Origin: Oscillospiraceae bacterium
Lineage (GTDB): Bacteria > Bacillota > Clostridia > Oscillospirales > Acutalibacteraceae
Length of the DNA stretch: 25,517 nucleotides
Assembly: GCA_029013165.1 (NCBI GenBank)
Contig: JAQXMV010000222.1
Span: forward strand, 1 to 25,517
Direction: 5' to 3'
The position numbers and the translations under genes were made by a program. How positions within the stretch are numbered: the first letter of the stretch is position 1; every line of letters begins with the position of its first letter. Shown here one piece after another: positions 13,831 to 21,125 of the stretch. Under the pieces are notes generated by a model that had not been told where the DNA came from, searched no databases, and saw nothing but the letters and a program-made list of their open reading frames with translations.

Positions 13831-14088
13831 ATGTCAGCCGCAACGATGATTTTTCTTTGTGCCGCCGGACTGTGTGCCGCGGCTATCCTGATTTTTTCCA
13901 CCAAAAGCGGACATTTCCTGCGTTGTGCCCTGCCATCGGTGCTTTCCGGCGTGGGCGCGCTTTTTGCCGTGAATATACTCAGCCGCTTCACGGGTGTCTG
14001 CATACCCGTCAACTGGATATCCCTGCCGGTCAGCGCCGTCTTTTCTCTGCCGGGCGTCATCGCGCTGATCCTCTCTCAGTTAGTCTGA
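13831..14088 (+). CDS. BofA-like (pro-sigma-K processing inhibitor family) membrane protein
   Basis: An 85-residue membrane protein. Two hydrophobic stretches lie in the first half (MIFLCAAGLCAAAILIF; LPSVLSGVGALFAVNIL). The C-terminal third has the family hallmark NILSRFTGVCIPVNWISLPVSAVFSLPGVIAL, with the TGxxIPVN and LPGV(I/A)AL cores of BofA. In Bacillus, BofA holds the SpoIVFB protease inactive in the outer forespore membrane until the sigma-K checkpoint. BofA-family proteins are also found in Clostridia that lack that checkpoint, so the exact role is open. The start is ATG 13831 with AGAGGTG upstream; a GTG at 13810 would add seven residues. It is convergent with the amidase gene, the two stop codons lying 3 nt apart. 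Confidence 0.75.
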   Translation: MSAATMIFLCAAGLCAAAILIFSTKSGHFLRCALPSVLSGVGALFAVNILSRFTGVCIPVNWISLPVSAVFSLPGVIALILSQLV

Positions 14089-14091
14089 GCT

Positions 14092-15873
14092 TCAGCTAAG
14101 AGTCCGTTCTACGCCCCGGGCAATGGCGGCGGCGAAAAGCTGTTCATTGCCGGCGTCGATGAGCTTGTAACACTCCTCGTCGTTGGTCATATAGCCCACC
14201 TCGATGAGAACGCTCGGACAGTCCTCGATGCGTGTCACACTGAAAGGATAGTATATCGTACCGTCGGCAAGAGCGTCATAAATATCTGTCCTGCCGGGAT
14301 AGAGGTTGTTTTTGAATACGCTCAGCAGCTCCTCATAGACATTCCTGGCAAGGGGCTGAGAATAGGGCTTATAATAATAAGCCGAGGTGCCGATATTGGC
14401 AGGGTTTTCCGAGCCGTTGCAGTGGATCGCCAGGAAAAGATCGGGCTTGACGCCGCGGCATATCGCCTTGCGGTCCTCCAGGGAAAGAGTGGTGTCCCCT
14501 CCCCGGGTCATATAGACCGTGGCGCCTTTCTGCTCCAGCGCCAGCTTGGTATAGTAGGCAATGGCATAGTTGACATCTTTTTCTCGCACAGCCGAACCGA
14601 TGCCCATGGCGCCGGGATCATTTCCGCCGTGGCCGGGATCCAGAAGAATAACGCTGCCGCTGAGAGCGGATGGCTTATTGTGAATAGTAACAACCATATA
14701 GCCTGACGAGTCATATTCCACGGAACAACCATAAAACTGACCGGTCTTTTTCAACGGCAAAGTCAGACTGACCTTTTTCTCCGCCGCCGAAACGCTCCAC
14801 TGAGCCGAGGAAACCACATTGCTGCCGGATGTGTCCACTTCACCGATCACACCGGTAGTATGGTAAAAATCCAAACGGATATAGTTGGCGGTAAAGGAGC
14901 TGACATTAAATTTTTTATTATAGGCCGAGAAATAATTCTGCGGACCGTAGGTGAAATCATAGGGCACTTTCCAGTCTGTGGACAGTCGGAAAGTGAGGGT
15001 GCCGGCGGAAGCCGAGGACGAAATCACACGCAGGCTGTTGTCGCCGAGACCGGGATTATCCATGAGCTGAACATCGCTTCGCTTGACCTTTCTGCCGGAG
15101 GAAAGCTCATAGAAATACACCATTTCTTCATCTTCCCGGTTGTAGGCTTCGCTTTGGGCCGTCACGAAATCCATCGTGCCCGCAACAAGAGGCGTATAAT
15201 AGGGAACATAGGTATCGTCTCCGGCAATAAGCGGTCTTGCGTCTGCATAGGGCACTGTAACCACACACATTTGCGTGCCCGTGAAAGCGGCATTGGCGCC
15301 GATGCCCGGCGAAATATAGCCGGTCTCAGGCCCTCGAAGAGAAGTTGTCGGCTGGGTCGGAACCTGAGAATAGGAATAAGCGTCATCGGGCAGATCGGGC
15401 ACATAATTTCCGGCCGGTATCGTGGTGGTCTGTGTCGGCTTCTGGGTTGTCTGCGCCGCTACGGGCTTAATTTTGGCGCCGTGCATAAACTGACTTTCTC
15501 CGTTACAGGAAGCCACAACATAAACCGTGCCTAAAGACTGCATTTCTTCCAGGGTATCCGGCATTTTCACCGTGGCGGTGAAAGCCGTAAAGCCCTGAGC
15601 CGAACTGTCGCATTTTTGGGCCGTGAAGCGCTGTGTGCCCACCCGGACAGTGACCTGCGCCTGCGCCATGGCCACGACCATGATCTTCACTTTTTCTTTG
15701 GGCGATGCGGTGATTTCCCCCGAGGGGGAAACCGATTCTATAATACTCGGCTCGGAGATTTCCGTCTTGCCGCCGGTGAAAATAAACAGTGCTGCGATTC
15801 CTGCCGCGAGGAGAATCACCGCAGCCACTGATACTATAATAATTCTTTTCTTCATCATCTTGTACCTTTTCAC
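14092..15873 (-). CDS. N-acetylmuramoyl-L-alanine amidase (Amidase_3), membrane-anchored
   Basis: It cleaves the amide bond between muramic acid and the peptide stem in peptidoglycan. At 593 residues it is a long form. A basic N-terminus and one transmembrane segment (~11-33) come first. A beta-rich region with a Pro/Thr linker (QTTQKPTQTTTIP, ~140-155) fills the middle, and Amidase_3 occupies ~405-593. Zinc and catalytic residues are in place: LLDPGHGG (His415), REKDVN (Glu431), AIHCNG (His484), LIEVGYMTN (Glu558). The domain resembles CwlD/AmiC-type enzymes. The start GTG 15873 is preceded by AAGGCGG; ATG 15858 with AAAGG is an equal alternative. It follows the GHL10 lipoprotein gene by 38 nt, so one envelope operon is likely. 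Confidence 0.93.
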   Translation of the reverse strand: MKRYKMMKKRIIIVSVAAVILLAAGIAALFIFTGGKTEISEPSIIESVSPSGEITASPKEKVKIMVVAMAQAQVTVRVGTQRFTAQKCDSSAQGFTAFTATVKMPDTLEEMQSLGTVYVVASCNGESQFMHGAKIKPVAAQTTQKPTQTTTIPAGNYVPDLPDDAYSYSQVPTQPTTSLRGPETGYISPGIGANAAFTGTQMCVVTVPYADARPLIAGDDTYVPYYTPLVAGTMDFVTAQSEAYNREDEEMVYFYELSSGRKVKRSDVQLMDNPGLGDNSLRVISSSASAGTLTFRLSTDWKVPYDFTYGPQNYFSAYNKKFNVSSFTANYIRLDFYHTTGVIGEVDTSGSNVVSSAQWSVSAAEKKVSLTLPLKKTGQFYGCSVEYDSSGYMVVTIHNKPSALSGSVILLDPGHGGNDPGAMGIGSAVREKDVNYAIAYYTKLALEQKGATVYMTRGGDTTLSLEDRKAICRGVKPDLFLAIHCNGSENPANIGTSAYYYKPYSQPLARNVYEELLSVFKNNLYPGRTDIYDALADGTIYYPFSVTRIEDCPSVLIEVGYMTNDEECYKLIDAGNEQLFAAAIARGVERTLS

Positions 15874-15911
15874 ATAGATTCCGCCTTAAACCAGCAAAAT
15901 CGCTTTTTTGA

Positions 15912-17135
15912 TTATAGCACAGTTTTCAGGCGATTGAGCTCCTGAAGTAAAAAAGTTTTAGAAAAATTTATATATGACGCACTGTAAAGGGCAAAGCCGC
16001 CGCAGGGCTTCGACAGAACACAGGCCGCCTGACGGGAAATGATGTCACTGTTTTCCTGCCATTCCCTTTCCCCCTTGCCGGCAAAAGGGTCTGCCTGTCC
16101 GGCCTTATAAAGAGCCAGTCCGGGCACAAGGCAAACTTTACTGCTGTCGGTGATTGCCAGCCATTGCTCCAGACACTGCTCAAAGGGCAGTGTTTCGTTC
16201 TCAAAGCCGTAATAAATCTGCGGCAAAATCATATCGGCATAGCCGCCGGCGCACCATTTATAGACATCGGCATAAAGGGTATGATAGTCTCTGTCGATGT
16301 CGCCGCCGGGACTGACGGAAAAGATCTTATCCCCGGGGAAGGACTTGACCAGACTATAAAGACTGCTGACAAGAGCGCTGATATTTTCCCGGCGCCAGTC
16401 GGCAAGGCTCAGCTTTCCGCCCTTTTCACGGTAGGCGGCATATTCGGCACTGTCCTGATTTTCCATTTCAGGCGGATAGAAATAATCGTCGATGTGGATT
16501 CCGCCGATATCGTAGTTTTCCAGCAGCTCCCGGGCTCCGTCGAGAATCAGCTTCTGCACCTCAGGGGAGGCGGGATTAAAATAATATCCCCCGGCGGCTT
16601 CCATCACATTGCCGTTCTTGGCCTCATACCAGCGACGCGCGACACTGCTTTCCGGCAGATCCTCCATGGAGCCCGAGGAAAGGATCCGATAGGGATTGAT
16701 CCATCCGTGAACGGTTATGCCGAAGTCCTTGGCCTCGGCAAGAATCAGCTTCAGCGGCTCAAAGGAAGCACCGGACGCATAGCGGCTCAGCGGAAAAAGT
16801 TCGGAATCATACATGGCGTCGGAAAAGGGTCTGACATGGACAAAACAATCGGTGACGCCGACGGTTTTCATGTTATCAAAAAGACCGTTTATGTACTGTC
16901 TGTAGCTTTTCTCGGTGTTTCGCTCACCGGTTACGGCAATCTCCGTATAAGAAAGCCAGGTGAAAATAAAGACCTCGTTGCCGACGGCGCCGTTCTGGGA
17001 GGAGGAATTGTCTCTCATAGCGGAATCCCCGTTAAGACCCATGGTAGTGTCACCGTTTTCATCGGTCAGCGCGCCGCAGGAACAAAGGGAAAGAACCGCC
17101 AGGCACACCATCAAAACCGCCGCAATTTTTTTCAT
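15912..17135 (-). CDS. Family 10-like glycosyl hydrolase (GHL10) lipoprotein
   Basis: A 407-residue exported lipoprotein. Residues 1-20 form a lipoprotein signal (MKKIAAVLMVCLAVLSLCSC) with Cys20 as the probable lipidated residue, followed by a Ser/Asn/Gly-rich linker to about residue 55. The rest is a GHL10-type TIM barrel (DUF187/PF02638): EVFIFTWLSYTE, VTDCFVHVRPFSDAMYDSE, FGITVHGWINPYRI, the acidic DIGGIHIDDYFYPP, FSVSPGGDIDRDY and MILPQIYYGFEN. Enzymes of this family act on peptidoglycan or other glycans; the substrate here is not known. AGAGGAGACGGAGAAATTC precedes ATG 17135. The downstream amidase, 38 nt away, supports a wall-remodelling role. Confidence 0.9.
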   Translation of the reverse strand: MKKIAAVLMVCLAVLSLCSCGALTDENGDTTMGLNGDSAMRDNSSSQNGAVGNEVFIFTWLSYTEIAVTGERNTEKSYRQYINGLFDNMKTVGVTDCFVHVRPFSDAMYDSELFPLSRYASGASFEPLKLILAEAKDFGITVHGWINPYRILSSGSMEDLPESSVARRWYEAKNGNVMEAAGGYYFNPASPEVQKLILDGARELLENYDIGGIHIDDYFYPPEMENQDSAEYAAYREKGGKLSLADWRRENISALVSSLYSLVKSFPGDKIFSVSPGGDIDRDYHTLYADVYKWCAGGYADMILPQIYYGFENETLPFEQCLEQWLAITDSSKVCLVPGLALYKAGQADPFAGKGEREWQENSDIISRQAACVLSKPCGGFALYSASYINFSKTFLLQELNRLKTVL

Positions 17136-17161
17136 GAATTTCTCCGTCTCCTCTCAACGCC

Positions 17162-17190
17162 TTGACAATCAGGTGAAAAAGCACTAAAAT
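17162..17190 (+). promoter_or_regulatory. Sigma-A promoter of the zinc-ribbon/DUF1294 pair
   Basis: TTGACA (17162-17167), 17-bp spacer, TAAAAT (17185-17190). Start near 17197, about 48 nt before ATG 17245. Confidence 0.8.
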
Positions 17191-17244
17191 ATCATTGTGA
17201 TTCTATCAGACTAACTTTAAATGATCCTTTGGAGGAATAAAGAA

Positions 17245-17523
17245 ATGGCTATCCGAACAATCAATAAAATGAACACAAAGGACGAGGGCATCTCCAATCC
17301 CGTCAACTGTCCGAGCTGCGGTGTCAACACCGGCATGAGACTTTTCTCCACCGTTGACACTTCTCTTGCCGCCCTGATCGCAAAGGAGGACAAAAACCTG
17401 GCCTTTGCCGTTTGTCCCCGCTGCTCAGCGGTCTTTTCCCTTTCCAAGAATTACTTCCGTGAAAGGACCATGGGTACTGCCGTCATCATGACCGAAAGCG
17501 ATCTGGAGCCCATGAAGAGATGA
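17245..17523 (+). CDS. Small zinc-ribbon protein
   Basis: A 92-residue hypothetical protein. Two CxxC knuckles (Cys22/Cys25 in NCPSCG and Cys57/Cys60 in VCPRCS) are 31 residues apart, as in zinc ribbons; the intervening region is STVDTSLAALIAKEDKNLAF. There is no signal peptide or membrane segment. The start is ATG 17245 because GGAGGAATAAAGA precedes it; an in-frame ATG at 17221 lies before this ribosome binding site. The stop overlaps the next start by four bases (ATGA), so the two are translationally coupled. The function is unknown; nucleic-acid or protein binding through zinc is a guess from fold only. Confidence 0.8.
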   Translation: MAIRTINKMNTKDEGISNPVNCPSCGVNTGMRLFSTVDTSLAALIAKEDKNLAFAVCPRCSAVFSLSKNYFRERTMGTAVIMTESDLEPMKR

Positions 17524-17798
17524 AACCGGAACTTGCGATTCTCCTTTATGTCGTCATCATCTCCCTTTTGACGGCCACGGTAACCGCCGCCGACAAAATA
17601 AAAGCCAAGCACCGCCGCAGGCGGATTCCCGAAGCAGTGCTTTTTTCTCTTGCGTTTCTCGGCGGTGCCGCCGCCGAATATCTCACCATGCGCCTGATCC
17701 GACACAAGACCCTTCACAAGCGCTTCATGATCGGACTGCCCGTGATCATCTTTTTTCAGCTGGCCGCCGCTGTTGCCGCTTTTTGGCTGCTGAAATGA
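17520..17798 (+). CDS. DUF1294 family membrane protein
   Basis: A 92-residue integral membrane protein with hydrophobic helices near residues 5-23, 38-55 and 68-90. The family core is visible: ADKIKAKHRRRRIPEAVLFSLAFLGG followed by RLIRHKTLHKRFMIGLPVI, i.e. RIPE, LGG and RHKTxxxxF. DUF1294 has no established function. The start ATG overlaps the TGA of the zinc-ribbon gene, so coupling is clear. It converges on the SipL-like gene with only 3 nt between stop codons and no separate terminator that I can see. Confidence 0.85.
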   Translation: MKPELAILLYVVIISLLTATVTAADKIKAKHRRRRIPEAVLFSLAFLGGAAAEYLTMRLIRHKTLHKRFMIGLPVIIFFQLAAAVAAFWLLK

Positions 17799-17801
17799 AT
17801 C

Positions 17802-19334
17802 TTATACACACGGAATCATAATCATGCTGTCTTTGGCAATTTCCCCGCCGTCGATGCCGTTTTCACTTTGAATGGCCTCGGCGGTGGTGTTATATTTTCT
17901 CGCGATATCCCACAGTCTTTCACCTTTCTGACAGAAATAAAGGGTGAGTGCCGGGGTGTCTTCTTTTTTCGCCGGCTTTTCGCTGACGGTTATATTTTTG
18001 CACAGCCGTTTGGTGCTGCTGGAAAGGATTTCACCGCTGATACCGGTTTCGAGAATCACTTCTATCTTGGTCTTACCCTGAAGCGAACAGTCGACATTTC
18101 TGGGCTGGGCAAGGACACTGCATTTGAGATATTCGTATTTTTCTTTCAGCTTGACGGAAAAATCAAAGTCCACGGTCTTTTCGACATATTCGGGAATGTT
18201 CTTGCTGTCCAGATACAGTATGCACACCGTTGCACTGCAAAGAGCCTTGGCGGAATCGCCCTGTCCTTTCATGGAGGCGGTGATATCACTGCACCAGATA
18301 TCACACACCGAGGCAATGTCTGCCGACGGAATCTCTAAGGTTCTTCTCACCGTTTTCAGGCGATCCACACTCTGCACGGGAACCAGGAACTCCTGTATGG
18401 TATTCTCTGCCTCGATCTCATGGGACACCGAATAGCAATCGGCAATCGTGTCTATGCTTTTGATCTCACAGCACTGAATAAAAGCACAGACCTTGGCGCC
18501 GATTTCCAGCAGGTGGCAGTTACCGGAAGAGTCGCTTTTTGGCGTCACGATCAGGCGGCGAAGCCGTATCTCTGCGTTGCACTCGCTCTTGTCGTCAATT
18601 CCCGGCAGATCAATGATCTGACTGATAGGCATGACATGATGGAATTTCTCCGTCTTATTCTCTGCTTCCGTACAGTATAGGATATCCACATGCAGATCTC
18701 CCTTGATCAGCAGCTTATCCGTAACGGCCTTTTTGCTGTCGACAACGGCATAGGCGCTGCAGTGAAGCAGCTTTCCGACCGCCGGTTTGTCCTTCGGCAA
18801 CTGAGCCGTTTCGCCCATGTCAAAGGCCCTCTCTTTCATGGCGCGGCAGTGGCCATACTGCACCTTCTGGGACAGCACCTGAACACCGCAGCCCTGAGCC
18901 TGTGAGGGAAGCTGGGTTTCACGCAGGCGAAGAAGCGTAAAATTCACGGTGATATTGGCGCCCACACCGGCCTTGCGCTGACTGGTGGCGCGGCAGTTGG
19001 CATAGTTGACCGAAGCATAGGCTCTGATCACCGCGTCTGCCGGCATGTTTTTGGCTTTGGCCGTCACATTGAGATCCCGGCTCACCTCATAGCAGTCGAT
19101 ATTATCCTTGTCCCCCACATAAATGAGGCGCACGGTGATACTGCCCACGGCACTGAGATTTTCTCCTGCCGCCGTCACCGCTGTAATGCCCGGCTCCACA
19201 CAGCATTTGAGTATGCGCTTGATATCACTGCAGTAATCGGGCAGATTCATTTCCAGCTCCATATTCTGTTCTCCTGAAACTTCACTGTAAAGCTCCTGCG
19301 TGATCATTGTCTCTTTTTTCATACTGAAATCCAT
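17802..19334 (-). CDS. SipL-like SPOCS (DUF3794) and LysM domain protein
   Basis: A 510-residue protein without a signal peptide. At least two SPOCS/DUF3794 domains are visible. The first covers ~30-160 (LPDYCSDIKRILKC at its head, then SITVRLIYVGDKDNIDCYEVSRDL). The second lies within ~185-330, and a further degenerate one may follow to ~450. A single LysM domain closes the protein (YFCQKGERLWDIARKYNTTAEAIQSEN, ~462-510). This order matches SipL of Clostridioides difficile, which binds SpoIVA and is needed for spore coat localisation, and resembles SpoVID of Bacillus. The start is ATG 19334 with AAAGGAG upstream; ATG 19322 is also possible. Nothing confirms that this organism sporulates, but BofA in the same window agrees. 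Confidence 0.88.
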   Translation of the reverse strand: MDFSMKKETMITQELYSEVSGEQNMELEMNLPDYCSDIKRILKCCVEPGITAVTAAGENLSAVGSITVRLIYVGDKDNIDCYEVSRDLNVTAKAKNMPADAVIRAYASVNYANCRATSQRKAGVGANITVNFTLLRLRETQLPSQAQGCGVQVLSQKVQYGHCRAMKERAFDMGETAQLPKDKPAVGKLLHCSAYAVVDSKKAVTDKLLIKGDLHVDILYCTEAENKTEKFHHVMPISQIIDLPGIDDKSECNAEIRLRRLIVTPKSDSSGNCHLLEIGAKVCAFIQCCEIKSIDTIADCYSVSHEIEAENTIQEFLVPVQSVDRLKTVRRTLEIPSADIASVCDIWCSDITASMKGQGDSAKALCSATVCILYLDSKNIPEYVEKTVDFDFSVKLKEKYEYLKCSVLAQPRNVDCSLQGKTKIEVILETGISGEILSSSTKRLCKNITVSEKPAKKEDTPALTLYFCQKGERLWDIARKYNTTAEAIQSENGIDGGEIAKDSMIMIPCV

Positions 19335-19368
19335 AAGTCAACAGCTCCTTTTCACTTGCTACATGGAA

Positions 19369-19398
19369 TTTATATTCACAGCGGCCTCGATATATGAC
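19369..19398 (-). promoter_or_regulatory. Possible sigma-E-type promoter of the SipL-like gene
   Basis: Minus strand GTCATATA (19391-19398), 14-bp spacer, AATATAAA (19369-19376), about 28 nt before the start codon. It partly fits the sigma-E pattern (-35 ATATT-like, 14-15 bp, -10 CATACAAT-like), the factor known to drive sipL. The -10 fit is poor. Confidence 0.3.
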
Positions 19399-19499
19399 CC
19401 GCGCGCCGCGGATTCCGCTGTCAGGAAAACAGATTGCCTCGGCGAAGACTTTTCCCACGACTTTTTTCCACTGCTTTTCATAATTCATGTTTTTTTGGA

Positions 19500-19528
19500 T
19501 TGTATTATTTAGAAAACCGTGTTATAAT
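19500..19528 (+). promoter_or_regulatory. Sigma-A promoter of pyk
   Basis: TTGTAT (19500-19505), 17-bp spacer, TATAAT (19523-19528); start near 19535 with AGGAGG about 20 nt later. Confidence 0.75.
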
Positions 19529-19564
19529 AATTTTGATTTTGTTTAAAAATTAGGAGGATGAAAA

Positions 19565-20980
19565 ATGCGCAAGACAAAAATCATCTGCACCATCGGTCCT
19601 GCCTGTGACAATGAAGAGACGCTGACAAAAATGTGCCTGGAGGGAATGAATGTCGCAAGACTGAATTTCTCTCACGGAACCCATGAGGATCATCTTCAGA
19701 AAGTCGAGCTCATCAAAAAAGTCCGGGAAAAGCTGGATCTGCCCATCGCGATCATGCTTGACACCAAAGGCCCCGAATACAGAATTAAAACCTTTCAAAA
19801 TAAAAAGATCTTTCTCAATGACGGAGATATCTTCACTTTCACCACCGACGACATCATCGGCGACGAGCACCGTGTTTCCGTCACCTATAAGCACCTGATC
19901 GAGGAGCTGAACATAGGAGACAAAATCCTCGTCAACAACGGTCTTGTGGTCTTTGAGGTTCAACGCTTTGAGGGCACAAACGCGATTTGTAAGGTGATTT
20001 CCGGCGGAGAGGTTTCCGACAGAAAAAGCATGAATTTCCCCAACAAGGTTTTTGACCATGATTTTCTCAGTGAGCAGGACAAATCCGATCTGCTTTTCGG
20101 CATCAAGCATGACATTGACTTTGTGGCGGCTTCTTTCGTCTCCTGCAAAAAGGATGTGGTTGCCATGCGCTCCTTCCTGGACGAAAACGGCGGCAGTGAA
20201 ATCAATATCATTGCCAAAATCGAAAACCGCGCCGGTGTTGACAATATCGACGAAATCTGCGATGTGGTGGACGGCATCATGGTTGCCAGAGGCGATCTGG
20301 GCGTTGAAATTCCCTTCGTTGAGGTGCCCTCGGTTCAGAAGTATCTCATCAGCAAGTGCCGTATCCTCGGCAAACGCGTCATCACCGCAACGGAAATGCT
20401 TGAGAGCATGATACACAATCCCAGACCCACCAGAGCCGAGATTTCCGATGTAGCCAACGCCGTCTACGACGGTTCCTCAGCCGTCATGCTTTCGGGAGAA
20501 ACCGCCGCCGGCAAGCATCCGGTGGAGGCTGTGAAAAACATGGCAGAAATCGCCGAATTCACCGAAAAACAAATTGACTATAAAAAATTCTTCTCCAAGA
20601 CGGATTTCCGCATGGGCAATGTTCTCGACTCCATTTCTCATGCCACCTGTGCCATGGCCATTGATGTGGACGCCAAATGTATCGTCGTCAGCTCCCGCAG
20701 CGGTATCACCGTCCGAATGGTCAGCCGTTTCCGCGCCCCCTGCGATATCATCGGCATCACCACCACCAGAAAAGCCTGGCGTATGCTCAATCTTTCCTGG
20801 GGCGTCACGCCGGTGCTCAGTGAAGAATACGACTCCATTGAAGTGGTCTTTTATCAGGCCTTTAATAAGGCAAAAAAGATCTGCGGCCTCAAGCCCGGCG
20901 ATCATGTGGTGCTCACCGGCGGACAGATCAACGGCAAGGCCGGCAACACCAACACCATTAAGGTTGAAGTGGTGAAATGA
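19565..20980 (+). CDS. pyk: Pyruvate kinase
   Basis: It transfers phosphate from phosphoenolpyruvate to ADP, the last step of glycolysis. Seen: KIICTIGPAC at the N-terminus, ARLNFSHG (~31-38), MLDTKGPEYR (~64-73), the active-site segment IIAKIENRAGVDNIDEI with its catalytic Lys, DGIMVARGDLGVEIP, and TATEMLESMIHNPRPTRAEISDVANAVYDGSSAVMLSGETAAG. The Glu in TKGPE, associated with K+-dependent enzymes, is kept. Small departures are TATE for the usual TATQ, GSSAVML for G(T/A)DAVML, and Tyr after KGPE where Ile is common. Length 471 fits the short form; the extra C-terminal PEP-utiliser-like domain of Bacillus Pyk is absent. AGGAGGATGAAAA precedes the ATG. Monocistronic, with its own promoter and terminator. 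Confidence 0.95.
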   Translation: MRKTKIICTIGPACDNEETLTKMCLEGMNVARLNFSHGTHEDHLQKVELIKKVREKLDLPIAIMLDTKGPEYRIKTFQNKKIFLNDGDIFTFTTDDIIGDEHRVSVTYKHLIEELNIGDKILVNNGLVVFEVQRFEGTNAICKVISGGEVSDRKSMNFPNKVFDHDFLSEQDKSDLLFGIKHDIDFVAASFVSCKKDVVAMRSFLDENGGSEINIIAKIENRAGVDNIDEICDVVDGIMVARGDLGVEIPFVEVPSVQKYLISKCRILGKRVITATEMLESMIHNPRPTRAEISDVANAVYDGSSAVMLSGETAAGKHPVEAVKNMAEIAEFTEKQIDYKKFFSKTDFRMGNVLDSISHATCAMAIDVDAKCIVVSSRSGITVRMVSRFRAPCDIIGITTTRKAWRMLNLSWGVTPVLSEEYDSIEVVFYQAFNKAKKICGLKPGDHVVLTGGQINGKAGNTNTIKVEVVK

Positions 20981-20993
20981 ACCAAACGCCCTC

Positions 20994-21026
20994 TTCCCGA
21001 CAGTGCAGACTGTCGGGAATTATTTT
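20994..21026 (+). terminator. Intrinsic terminator of pyk
   Basis: TTCCCGACAGT (20994-21004) / ACTGTCGGGAA (21009-21019), a perfect 11-bp stem with loop GCAG, followed by TTATTTT. Confidence 0.88.
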
Positions 21027-21068
21027 GCAACACATACAACAGCTTATGATTATTTTCGCTGTAAAATA

Positions 21069-21096
21069 TTGAAAAAATCCTGTTATATGTTACAAT
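21069..21096 (+). promoter_or_regulatory. Sigma-A promoter of the secreted hydrolase gene
   Basis: TTGAAA (21069-21074), 16-bp spacer, TACAAT (21091-21096); start near 21103, about 23 nt before ATG 21126. Confidence 0.65.
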
Positions 21097-21125
21097 ATAA
21101 AAAATACACGGAAAGGACGAAAAAA

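Noticed and set aside
19282..19488. 68-codon minus-strand frame overlapping the SipL-like start
   Set aside because: No ribosome binding site, ends out of frame inside the SipL-like gene, covers the putative promoter region, and has no family resemblance.
21007..21015. AGACTGTCG in the pyk terminator, same as the end of the 210-bp element
   Set aside because: It is part of the terminator's own inverted repeat and no more of the element follows; a 9-base match near T-rich sequence can be chance.
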